Origin: Myxococcus sp. CA023
GTDB taxonomy: Bacteria; Myxococcota; Myxococcia; Myxococcales; Myxococcaceae
Assembly (NCBI RefSeq): GCF_010998615.1
Contig: NZ_JAAEAH010000022.1
Span: forward strand, 1 to 64,000
Length of the DNA stretch: 64,000 bases
Direction: 5' to 3'
In this document: positions 49,354-57,134 of the stretch, piece after piece
How the letters are laid out: every line of letters begins with the position of its first letter
How positions within the stretch are numbered: the first letter of the stretch is position 1
Notes under the pieces: generated by a model
Told to the model about the DNA's origin: nothing
Database searches by the model: none
Seen by the model: only the letters and a program-made list of their open reading frames with translations
Position numbers and translations under genes: made by a program

Positions 49354-50070
49354 TCATGACGAAGCGACCTCCATGCGGTAGCCCACGCCCCGGATGGTGT
49401 GGATGGAGAATCCAGCGGTGCTCGTCCACCCCAGCTTCTTCTTCAGGCTGGAGACGAAGTTGTCCACCGTACGCGGGTCCACCACCACGTCGCGGCCCCA
49501 GACGGCGTCCAGGATTTCGCCTCGGGGCAGGGCCCGGTCCTGGTGCCGCAGCAGGAAGGCCAGCAGGTCGAACTCCGTGCGCGTCAGCTCCACCACCGAA
49601 CCGTCCGCGCGCGACACCTGCCGCCGGCCCAGGTCCAGGGTGAAGCCGCTGAAGCCCATCTGCTCCGGCGGCGCCGTGCCGGAGCGGCGCACCAGGGCGC
49701 GTACCCGGGCCAGCAGCTCCCGCAGCCGGTAGGGCTTGGTGAGGTAGTCCTGCGCGCCCACCTCGAAGCCCCTGAGGATGTCGTCCTCCAATGAGCGCGC
49801 GGTGAGCATCAGCACCATGCTCTTGTTGCCCTGCGTCCGCAGCCGGCGGCAGAAGCTGTAGCCGTCCTCGCCGGGCAGCATGACGTCCAGGATGAGCAGG
49901 TCGAACGCACGCTCTTGCAGCAGCCGCTCCGCGTCGCGGGTGCTGGGGGCCTCGGCGACGAGGTAGCCCTCGTCCAGCAGGTTGTCCCGGAGGCCGACGC
50001 GCAGGTGGGCGTCGTCCTCGACGATGAGGATGGCGGGACGGAGGGGCGGGGTGGATGTGGCGGTGTTCAT
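49354..50070 (-). CDS. OmpR-family response regulator
   Basis: A 238-residue regulator. Receiver: acidic pair Asp19-Asp20 (VEDD), phospho-Asp62 (LDVMLPGEDG), Thr90 and Lys112 (TKPYR). The C-terminal winged helix carries LTRTEFDLLAFLLRHQDRALPRGEILDAVWG and TVDNFVSSLKKKLG. The ATG overlaps the kinase gene stop by four bases (ATGA), so the pair is translationally coupled. An upstream extension overlaps the kinase and was rejected. Confidence 0.95.
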   Translation of the reverse strand: MNTATSTPPLRPAILIVEDDAHLRVGLRDNLLDEGYLVAEAPSTRDAERLLQERAFDLLILDVMLPGEDGYSFCRRLRTQGNKSMVLMLTARSLEDDILRGFEVGAQDYLTKPYRLRELLARVRALVRRSGTAPPEQMGFSGFTLDLGRRQVSRADGSVVELTRTEFDLLAFLLRHQDRALPRGEILDAVWGRDVVVDPRTVDNFVSSLKKKLGWTSTAGFSIHTIRGVGYRMEVASS

Positions 50071-51896
50071 CGAGCCGGCTCGTTGAATATCAGCGCGAAG
50101 GTGGTGCCGTCGGGTCCCGAGGAGGCCACCTGGATGTCGCCCCGGTGCAGCTTCATGATTTTGCGGCACAGGGCAAGGCCCAGCCCGCTGCCATGGACCT
50201 CCGTCCCGGGCACCGTCAGCCGGTAGAAGTCCAGGAAGGCGTTCTCCCATTCGGACTCGGGGATGCCGATGCCGTTGTCCTGGAAGAGCACCGTGCAGCC
50301 GTAGCCAGGAATCATCTGCGCGCGGATGGAGATTTCGACGGGGCTTCTCCGGTTGTAGGCGCACGCATTGCGGCCCAGGTTGGAGAACAACATCCGCAGC
50401 AGGCCCGGGTCCGCTTCCAGCTCTACGCCTTCCAGGTCCGAGGTGATGTGGACAGGGACGTTGGTCGCGATGGCCAGGTCGTCGCGCAACGGGTGGATGA
50501 GCTCCTCCAACCGCACGCGCGAGGTCCGCAGCGTCCAGCGGCCCTTGTCGATGCGGTTGAACGACAGGATGTTCTCCACCAGGAAGTGCAGCCCGTCCGC
50601 GGCCTGGACGATGCGCGCCGGGTAGTCGCGCACCTCCGGTGCCTGCGCCAGCTTCCGCTCCAGCGTCTCACCCAGCAGGCGGATGGAGGCCAGGGGCGTG
50701 CGCAGCTCGTGGGAGACGGTGGCCACGAAGTCGCTCTTGAGCTCCAGGAAGCGGTACTTGCGCTGCTGGGCCACCACCGCGAGCGCGACGATGGCCACCG
50801 CGAGCCCTCCGCACACGGCCACCAGCAGCGTCTTCAGCCCGTAGCGCGCGTCGATGTCCGCCTCCTGGCGCGCCCACTGTGGCATGTCCACCGCCAGCTT
50901 CAGCGTGCTCAGAGGGAGGACGGCGCCGCCCGCGCGCAGCCGCAGGCGCCCCGTCGCGTCGAAGAGGCCGCGCGCCTGCATGTCCTGGGTGATGGGCTGG
51001 AGCATCGCCTCCAGGTCCACCGCGATGCCGTACACCGCCTCGCCGCGCAGCGCCACGTACCAGGACTCGCCCAGGAGGGTGGGCTCGTAGATCTCCTCGG
51101 GAATCACCAGCATGCCCGCGCCCGCCTCGCCCACTCGGGCCAGGAAGTCGCTCGTGGGCTCGCCCAGCGCGGCGCTCACCCGGACGACGCGCGCCTGGAG
51201 GAAGTCGAAGTCCGCCTGCGTGAAGCGTGAACGCTCGCGCAGCACGTCCCGCTGCAGCCCCGACGCCCGGGCGAAGCCGCCCAGGTCCTCTGGAAGGCCC
51301 TCGCGCAGCAGGGCCCGCACCAGCGGCGTGGTGGTAGGGCCGCGCTGGAGCCGCTCCACCACCAGCAGCAGGAAGGGCAGCTCCTGCTCCGGTGTCAGCC
51401 GGTTCGCCGCGTGGTAGCGCAGCAGCTCCTCCACGCGGGTGGCCGCGCCCCGCGCGTCCCGGGCCGCCAGCGCCGCCTCCACCGCGCGCAGCCGCGTGAG
51501 GCGGGGCTCCCATTCCCCCGCGGGGGCGCCATCCTTCAGCCTCGCGCCCAGCAGGGCATGCACGTCCCGCGCGGGCATTCCGGTGCCCGGCATGGGGATG
51601 GTGAGGCGCGGCAGGAACTGGTAGCCGCGGAAGTTGATGTAGTAGCCCTCGCCGGGCTCGAGCGGGTCTCCCACGGCGGCGTGGAGGGGGGGGATGCTCT
51701 CATCGAGCTTCTTCGCCAGGTTCTGCCGCAGGGCCTCTTCGGCCGCGTGGGCCAGCGCGTCCCGGCGCGAGCGCAGCTGCGCGTGGGCGTCATCACGCTC
51801 CTGGCTGAAGATGCGCTGGAGGCTGACCAGCCCCCAGCCAAGGGCCAGGAGGCCACAACCCAGGGCGACGAGCGTAGGAAGGAGCCGGCGCAGCAT
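50067..51896 (-). CDS. Membrane sensor histidine kinase
   Basis: A 609-residue kinase. Two transmembrane helices (about 5-27 and 345-370) bracket a 315-residue extracytoplasmic sensor that I do not recognise, rich in Arg/Ala helices with a PAS-like beta segment (WYVALRGEAVYGIAVDLEAML). The cytoplasmic part has HisKA (SHELRTPLASIRLLGETL) and HATPase (NLGRNACAYN, FQDNGIGIPESEW, GSGLGLALCRKI). First gene of a two-gene unit with the OmpR regulator. It is divergent from the PLP-enzyme-like gene. Confidence 0.93.
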   Translation of the reverse strand: MLRRLLPTLVALGCGLLALGWGLVSLQRIFSQERDDAHAQLRSRRDALAHAAEEALRQNLAKKLDESIPPLHAAVGDPLEPGEGYYINFRGYQFLPRLTIPMPGTGMPARDVHALLGARLKDGAPAGEWEPRLTRLRAVEAALAARDARGAATRVEELLRYHAANRLTPEQELPFLLLVVERLQRGPTTTPLVRALLREGLPEDLGGFARASGLQRDVLRERSRFTQADFDFLQARVVRVSAALGEPTSDFLARVGEAGAGMLVIPEEIYEPTLLGESWYVALRGEAVYGIAVDLEAMLQPITQDMQARGLFDATGRLRLRAGGAVLPLSTLKLAVDMPQWARQEADIDARYGLKTLLVAVCGGLAVAIVALAVVAQQRKYRFLELKSDFVATVSHELRTPLASIRLLGETLERKLAQAPEVRDYPARIVQAADGLHFLVENILSFNRIDKGRWTLRTSRVRLEELIHPLRDDLAIATNVPVHITSDLEGVELEADPGLLRMLFSNLGRNACAYNRRSPVEISIRAQMIPGYGCTVLFQDNGIGIPESEWENAFLDFYRLTVPGTEVHGSGLGLALCRKIMKLHRGDIQVASSGPDGTTFALIFNEPAR

Positions 51897-52082
51897 GTGG
51901 AGCCGCCGCTGACTATCGCACAGCCGCCTTCCCCCAGAGGCTTTTCACTTCAGCCTCCTGGCCGGGGCGAGTGTCCTGGGTCGGTGAGCGGGCGGACTTC
52001 GGGTCCACGTCCGGACAGCCCCCGTGCCGCGCGGCTGGCGTGGGACGTCCCCACCGGGGAGGTTGGGGATGGAGGTTCACGC

Positions 52083-52829
52083 ATGCGCGTCGTGTTTCCC
52101 TTGTCACGGCCCTGGCCGGGGGGGCCGGTGGTGCTCTGGGGTGGAGCGCTTCCGGCGGGCAGTCTGAAGTACCTGACGTTCTCCCATCACCTCCAGTCCG
52201 CGCCCGCGGAGACGAAGGGCCTGGTGGAGCTGTCCGGTGCGTCGTCGGCGCTGGCGCTGGATGCGCTGGGCCGCGAGCGCGGGCTGCCGGTGGTGGCCCT
52301 CACGGACACGATGGGCACCGCGTACCTGCGCGCCAACGGCTTCGGTGGGGAGGTGCGCACCGTGCACGGCTTCACGCAGGCCTGGGAGCTGGCGCTGGAC
52401 TACGAGCGCCAGGGCTGGTTCTGGCCCCGGCAACTCGCCAATGGCGCGCTGGTGGAGAGCGTGGAGTCATGGACCACGCGCCTGCTCGACATCGTCCGGG
52501 ACGTGTATCCCGCCGTGCGCTGCGTGGTGTGTGGCTTCGGCACGGGCGCCACCGTCGCGGGGCTGTACCGGCCCTTCTCCGCCGCGGGCTACGAGGTGGT
52601 GGGCTTGCAACCCGCGTCCGGCAGGACGATGCCCGGCTGGCGGCGCTGGGCGGAGCAGAGCCTGGGCTCCAAGGACCTCTTCTATCCGTACCGCGAGGAT
52701 GTGCCCCTGGAGACGGCGGATGCGAAGGCGGTGGACGCGCTCGCCGCGCTGCTGGCCTGGGCGCGCTCGGAGCGGCGGCCAGAGGAGGTGCTCGTCATCT
52801 CCCACAACGCGAGGCCCCCATTCGAATGA
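52083..52829 (+). CDS. PLP fold-type II enzyme-like protein (cysteine synthase-like)
   Basis: A 248-residue protein resembling the O-acetylserine sulfhydrylase/threonine synthase fold: Lys29 in AGSLKYLTFSHHL aligns with the PLP lysine; ELSGASSALALDALGRERGLPVVALTD corresponds to the substrate loop; GFGTGATVAGLYRP is the phosphate-binding Gly loop. It is 60-80 residues shorter than real CysK proteins. Activity is unclear. GGAGG lies seven bases before the ATG. Confidence 0.7.
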   Translation: MRVVFPLSRPWPGGPVVLWGGALPAGSLKYLTFSHHLQSAPAETKGLVELSGASSALALDALGRERGLPVVALTDTMGTAYLRANGFGGEVRTVHGFTQAWELALDYERQGWFWPRQLANGALVESVESWTTRLLDIVRDVYPAVRCVVCGFGTGATVAGLYRPFSAAGYEVVGLQPASGRTMPGWRRWAEQSLGSKDLFYPYREDVPLETADAKAVDALAALLAWARSERRPEEVLVISHNARPPFE

Positions 52830-52837
52830 CGGGGGCC
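52813..52837 (+). terminator. Hairpin spanning the stop codon
   Basis: GGCCCCC (52813-52819) pairs with GGGGGCC (52831-52837) around the TGA at 52827-52829, then TTCGTC. It may end transcripts of the PLP-like gene and of the convergent coiled-coil gene. Confidence 0.45.
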
Positions 52838-52851
52838 TTCGTCACGGCGCT

Positions 52852-53622
52852 TCAGCGGCCGCGGCCCTGCCCACCGCGCTGACCGCCCGGGGGGCCACCC
52901 ACGCTCCGGTCCTCGCGGCGCAGCGACTGGTACTGGGAGCGCTGGGCCTCGTCGAGGATGGCGTTCATCTCCTGGTCGGTCTGCTGGCTCTCCGTGCGCA
53001 GCGCCTGGCGCATGTCTCGCATGGTCTTCGTTCCGGCGCGGACCTCTTCCATGAGCGCCTGGCGCTTGGTGGACTCCGCCTCCAGCCGGCGCGTCAGCGT
53101 CTGCTCCTGGGTGTAGTTCAGCCGAGCGTCGGTGATGAACTTGCGCACGCGCTCCTTCTGCTGCGCCTGCTGCTGAACCTGCGCCTGCTGCCACTGCTGC
53201 TGCCGCTCGGCGCGCTGCTCGTTGCGCATCTCGTCCTGGACGTTGCGCACCGCGTCCTTGAGGTAGTCGCGGCCGCCCTCGGAGTTCAGCGCTTCGCCGG
53301 CGACCATGCCGCGCACCTCGGCGCGCAGTTGCTCCACCTCCGCCGCGAGCGCCGCGGGCGGCGGAGAGGCCACCACCTTCCCATCCGCCGTCAACGTGGG
53401 GCGCCGCTCCACCTCCATCAGCCGCCGGGACAGGCTGATGGACGTGTCCTCCAGGGCTTTTACCCGGCGCTCCAGGTTGATGACGTCCGCGGCGACGCTG
53501 GAGGGCTGCTCGGGCGGAGGGGACGGGGGCGGAGCCTGCACCGTCTCACGTGGACTCCAGAGGGCCACCACGAGCGCCGTGGCGGCAAGGAAGAGGGCGG
53601 CGATGCTGGCGAGCTTGTTCAC
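52852..53622 (-). CDS. Exported coiled-coil protein
   Basis: A 256-residue protein with an N-terminal hydrophobic segment (LASIAALFLAATALVVALW), a Pro-rich spacer, then long Gln/Arg/Glu-rich coiled coil (QQQWQQAQVQQQAQQKERVRKFI) and a Gly/Arg-rich tail. The later part, with LTRRLEAESTKRQALMEEVRAGTKTM, looks like Spy/CpxP-style helical chaperones, but the LTxxQ motif is not clear. Function unknown. Confidence 0.65.
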   Translation of the reverse strand: MNKLASIAALFLAATALVVALWSPRETVQAPPPSPPPEQPSSVAADVINLERRVKALEDTSISLSRRLMEVERRPTLTADGKVVASPPPAALAAEVEQLRAEVRGMVAGEALNSEGGRDYLKDAVRNVQDEMRNEQRAERQQQWQQAQVQQQAQQKERVRKFITDARLNYTQEQTLTRRLEAESTKRQALMEEVRAGTKTMRDMRQALRTESQQTDQEMNAILDEAQRSQYQSLRREDRSVGGPPGGQRGGQGRGR

Positions 53623-53768
53623 GTCTACTCCGACGGAAGCTGGAACGACTTATTCCATATCAGGTGCTGTCCAGCCCCGTCCGCCCACCTGCCGGGAGGG
53701 AAATCGCCCCGGAGAGGCCCCGAAGGGCCGCCCGGATGCCCACTCACCGGCCGCCCCCGGCGCGAGGC

Positions 53769-56171
53769 CTACTCCGCGCGCAGGGACACCGACGGCGGGA
53801 CACGGCTTGCCCGCAGCGCGGGCAGCCAGCAGGCGACCAGGGAGATGACCGACAGCGCCACGGCCACGCCCAGGAAGATGTCCGGCGCGAAGGGCTCCAC
53901 GCCATAGAGGGTTGCCGCCATGAGGCGGGTGCAGCCGAAGGCCGCGATGAGCCCCACGCCCACGCCCGCCGCGGTCAGCCGCAGGCCCTGGCCGAGCACC
54001 AGCCCCAGCACCTGTTGGGGATGGGCCCCCAGCGCCATCCGGATGCCCAGCTCCCGCGTCCGTTGGCTCACCGAATACGCCAGCACGCCGTAGACGCCGA
54101 CACCGGCCAGGAGGACGGCGAGCACGGCGAAGGCCGCCAGCAGCCGTGTCGTGGCCCTGGGGCGGAGCAGGATTTTCTCCACCCGCTCGGTGAAGGGCAG
54201 CAAGTCGTAGATGGGCTGCTCGGCGTCCACCGCCTTGACTTCCTCGCGCAGCGCGGCCAGCGCCGATGCAGACGGGCCTTGGGTGCGCACCAGCATTGTC
54301 ATGGCCCGCAGGGGAAATTGCGCGAAGGGCACGTAGCTCTCGGGTTCCGCGGGCTCCGTGAGCGTCTGGTGACGGACGTCCTCCACCACGCCGACGATTT
54401 CCCGGAAGGGCTGCTCTTCAGACCAGCTCAGCTGCACCCGCCGGCCAAGGGCCTCCCCGCCACCGAGGAACTTCCGGACGAAGGCCTCGTTGACGATGAT
54501 GATGGGCGCGCTCTTCTCCGTGTCCTGGGGCCCGAAGTCGCGGCCCTGTCGCACGCCAATGCGCATCGCGGAGAAGTAGCCGGGCGAGGCCACCCGGTAC
54601 TCGGTGTAGTACCGCTCGCTGGGCGAGGCCGAGCCACCTTCCAGGAAGAAGTCCCCGCCGGAGCCCGAGCCCCCCAGCGGCGCGTCGTTGATGAAGCCCA
54701 CCGCCTCCACCCCGGGTCGTGCCATCAGCCGCTCCGCGACGCCTTCGAAGAAGGCCCGCTTGCGCGCGTCCTCCTGGTACGCGTCGGGGGCGAGCGTCAG
54801 CTGCGCGGCGACGACCCCCTCCGCGTCGAAGCCAGGGTCCACCGCCTGGATGTTCTGCAGCGAGCGCACGATGAGACCCGTGCCCACCATCAGCACCAGC
54901 GCGAGCGCGAGCTGCACCATGACGAGCGCGCTGCGCAGCGGATGCCCGGAGCGCGCGCCCACGGCGCTGCCGGATTGCCGCAGCAGCGGCAGCACGTTCA
55001 TCCCCGACGCATGCATCGCGGGCGCCAGGCCGAAGAGCAGGCCGGTGCCCACCGATAGCAGCACGCTGAAGCCCAGGACGGTGCCGTTGAGCTCCAGCGG
55101 CGCCACGCGCAGCATGCTGGCGGGCAGCAGGGTGCGCACCAGCTCCATGCCCCACAGCATCAGCAAGAGCCCCAGCACGCCGCCGAAGAGGGACAGCAGC
55201 ACGCTCTCCACCAGGGACTGCTGGAGCCGCCGTCCCTGGCTGGCGCCCAGCGCCGCCCGGATGGCGCCGTCCCGCTGCCGGGACAACGTGCGTACCAGCA
55301 TGAGGTTGGCCACGTTGGCGCACGCGATGAGCAGCACGAAGCCCACCGCCACCCACAGCATCCACAGCACATCCCGCGTGTTCGTCGTGAGGTGGTCCTG
55401 CCAGCCCGTCACCCGCACGGTGTGGCGCTTCTGCCCTGGCTCGGGGTGGCCAATGCCCTGCGCCGCGCGCTCCAGGTCCGCTCGGGCCGCCTCCAGTGAG
55501 ACGCCCGGTGCCAGCCGCCCCAGCACCGACTGGTAGTGGTTGCCATGCCGCTGCGGGTCCTGCCACTCGGGGACCCACACATCCGTGTCCTCGGCGAACT
55601 CGGGGAACGAGAAGTCCTCCGGCAGCACGCCCACCACCGTGTGGCTCCGGCCGTTGAGCACCAGCGTCTGGCCCACCACGTCCGGGACGCCGCCGAGCGC
55701 CCGCTGCCAGTAGCCATGGCTCACCAACACCACGGAGGTGTCACCCCCGGGCGGCGCATCCTCTTCACGCAGGTCGCGCCCCTGCGCGGGTTGCACCCCC
55801 AGCACGGAGAAGAAGTTGGGGGTGATGCGCGCCGCCCGCACCCGCTCGGGCTCGTCCGTTCCCGTCCGGTTGAGGCTGGTGCGTCCGAAGCCCGCGAGCT
55901 GGCTGAAGCCCTTCGAATGCTCCCGCCAGCCGAGCAGCTCCGGTGGCGCCACCGAGGCGTGGCTCACCGACTCCTGCACGCACCAGATACGGACCAGGGA
56001 TTCGGGGAGGGGAAAGGGCAGGGGCCGCAGCAGCATTGCGTGGATGGCGCTGAACAGGACGGCGTTCGCCCCGATGACCAGCGCCAGCGTGAGGCCCGCG
56101 GCCAGCGTGAAGCCGGGGGTTCGTGTCAGGGTGCGTATCGCGTAGCGGAGGTCCTGGCGGAGCGAGTCCAT
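53769..56171 (-). CDS. MacB-like permease of the ADOP (duplicated orphan permease) type
   Basis: An 800-residue protein with two FtsX-type permease halves. The start DSLRQDLRYAIRTLTRTPGF and the periplasmic MacB_PCD domains (ARITPNFFSVLGVQPAQGRDLREED, and ASPGYFSAMRIGVRQGRDF) match ADOP family proteins, which are common in Acidobacteria and Myxobacteria. Eight hydrophobic helices are seen. No ABC ATPase is adjacent. The ATG at 56171 matches the family; another ATG is four codons upstream. Confidence 0.9.
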   Translation of the reverse strand: MDSLRQDLRYAIRTLTRTPGFTLAAGLTLALVIGANAVLFSAIHAMLLRPLPFPLPESLVRIWCVQESVSHASVAPPELLGWREHSKGFSQLAGFGRTSLNRTGTDEPERVRAARITPNFFSVLGVQPAQGRDLREEDAPPGGDTSVVLVSHGYWQRALGGVPDVVGQTLVLNGRSHTVVGVLPEDFSFPEFAEDTDVWVPEWQDPQRHGNHYQSVLGRLAPGVSLEAARADLERAAQGIGHPEPGQKRHTVRVTGWQDHLTTNTRDVLWMLWVAVGFVLLIACANVANLMLVRTLSRQRDGAIRAALGASQGRRLQQSLVESVLLSLFGGVLGLLLMLWGMELVRTLLPASMLRVAPLELNGTVLGFSVLLSVGTGLLFGLAPAMHASGMNVLPLLRQSGSAVGARSGHPLRSALVMVQLALALVLMVGTGLIVRSLQNIQAVDPGFDAEGVVAAQLTLAPDAYQEDARKRAFFEGVAERLMARPGVEAVGFINDAPLGGSGSGGDFFLEGGSASPSERYYTEYRVASPGYFSAMRIGVRQGRDFGPQDTEKSAPIIIVNEAFVRKFLGGGEALGRRVQLSWSEEQPFREIVGVVEDVRHQTLTEPAEPESYVPFAQFPLRAMTMLVRTQGPSASALAALREEVKAVDAEQPIYDLLPFTERVEKILLRPRATTRLLAAFAVLAVLLAGVGVYGVLAYSVSQRTRELGIRMALGAHPQQVLGLVLGQGLRLTAAGVGVGLIAAFGCTRLMAATLYGVEPFAPDIFLGVAVALSVISLVACWLPALRASRVPPSVSLRAE

Positions 56172-56333
56172 GGCTGCGGCCATGAGCGAAGGACATGCCA
56201 ACCGCCTTGCGGGCGCAACCACTGGGCATGTGGAGGGTGGCCTCCCTGGCGCACGCCCTGGGAGTGCGCGGATGCGGGAAGTCCTGTCCCGGAAACGAAC
56301 AGGCCCGGGACGGGACGCCCGCTCACCGGCGCG

Positions 56334-57014
56334 TCAGTGGACGTCCCACCGGGCGGCGATTTCCTCGCACGCCAGCCGGACGTCGTTCATTCGGCGCTGC
56401 TGGGCCTTGGGCGCCTGGAAGAGCCGGCCCGCGAAGACGTCGAACACGCCCACCAGCCGCGGGTCCACCGGGCCGCGCTGCTCCAGTCGCTCCTCGGCGT
56501 AACGCTGGAGCACCGTGGCGATGTATTGCCCGGAGCGCTCGTCCAGCGGCGTGTGCTTGGAGAAGTAGAGCTTCAGCAGCCCGGAGCGCATCAGCCCCTG
56601 GGCATCCACGCTGCGCAGCAGCACGTCCGGGCGCACGCTGATGTCCACGCCCGCCAGCGCCAGCGGCGGCAGGTCCGCGTCCACGGGGCTGGCAATCGCG
56701 TGGGTCGCCAGGTCCCCCGCGGACACCAGGCAACGCTGGAGCGCCTCCGCGCACAGGGCCAACCGGTGCGCGTCGTAGTCGGATTCCGGCTGGGCGTTGA
56801 GGAGCCGCCGCTGGTGGTAGCGGAGGATGACCTCGTCCCGGCCTTCGCACAGGAACTCGATGATGGCCTGGGCGGCGGCGGGGTAGCGCAGGTACTGCGG
56901 GTCCACCGGGTGCTTCTGGCCCTGGATGATGCGCTTTCGCAGTGACGGCGTCGCGGTGAGGTACTGGCCCAGCTTGTTGACGGAAACGCGCGGACTCTCA
57001 CGGGTGACGGTCAT
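56334..57014 (-). CDS. Unrecognised 226-residue protein
   Basis: I do not recognise a family with confidence. It opens TVTRESPRVSVNKLGQYLTATPSLRKRIIQGQKHPVDPQYLRY, is soluble, and has a stretch LALAGVDISVRPDVLLRSVDAQG followed by GLLKLYFSKHTPLDERSGQYIATVLQRYAEERL. The D..(about 20)..LLKLYFSK pattern is like the strand pair of PD-(D/E)XK nucleases, but no full motif is demonstrable. It lies 120 bases upstream of the large hybrid kinase on the same strand. Confidence 0.55.
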   Translation of the reverse strand: MTVTRESPRVSVNKLGQYLTATPSLRKRIIQGQKHPVDPQYLRYPAAAQAIIEFLCEGRDEVILRYHQRRLLNAQPESDYDAHRLALCAEALQRCLVSAGDLATHAIASPVDADLPPLALAGVDISVRPDVLLRSVDAQGLMRSGLLKLYFSKHTPLDERSGQYIATVLQRYAEERLEQRGPVDPRLVGVFDVFAGRLFQAPKAQQRRMNDVRLACEEIAARWDVH

Positions 57015-57077
57015 GGTTCGGCCTTCCTTTCCGGCTTCGGGAATGAAGGCAGACTACCGGAAGGGTCTGACATTCCC

Positions 57078-57104
57078 GGGGCGGCCAGACGGGCCGGCCG
57101 CCCC
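57078..57104 (-). terminator. Hairpin after the hybrid kinase gene
   Basis: GGGGCGGCC (57078-57086) pairs with GGCCGCCCC (57096-57104), a 9-bp stem with 9-base loop, 31 bases past the kinase stop on the minus strand. There is no T-run. Confidence 0.4.
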
Positions 57105-57134
57105 ATGGAAATCACACCCGTGGGGTAGGTCATG

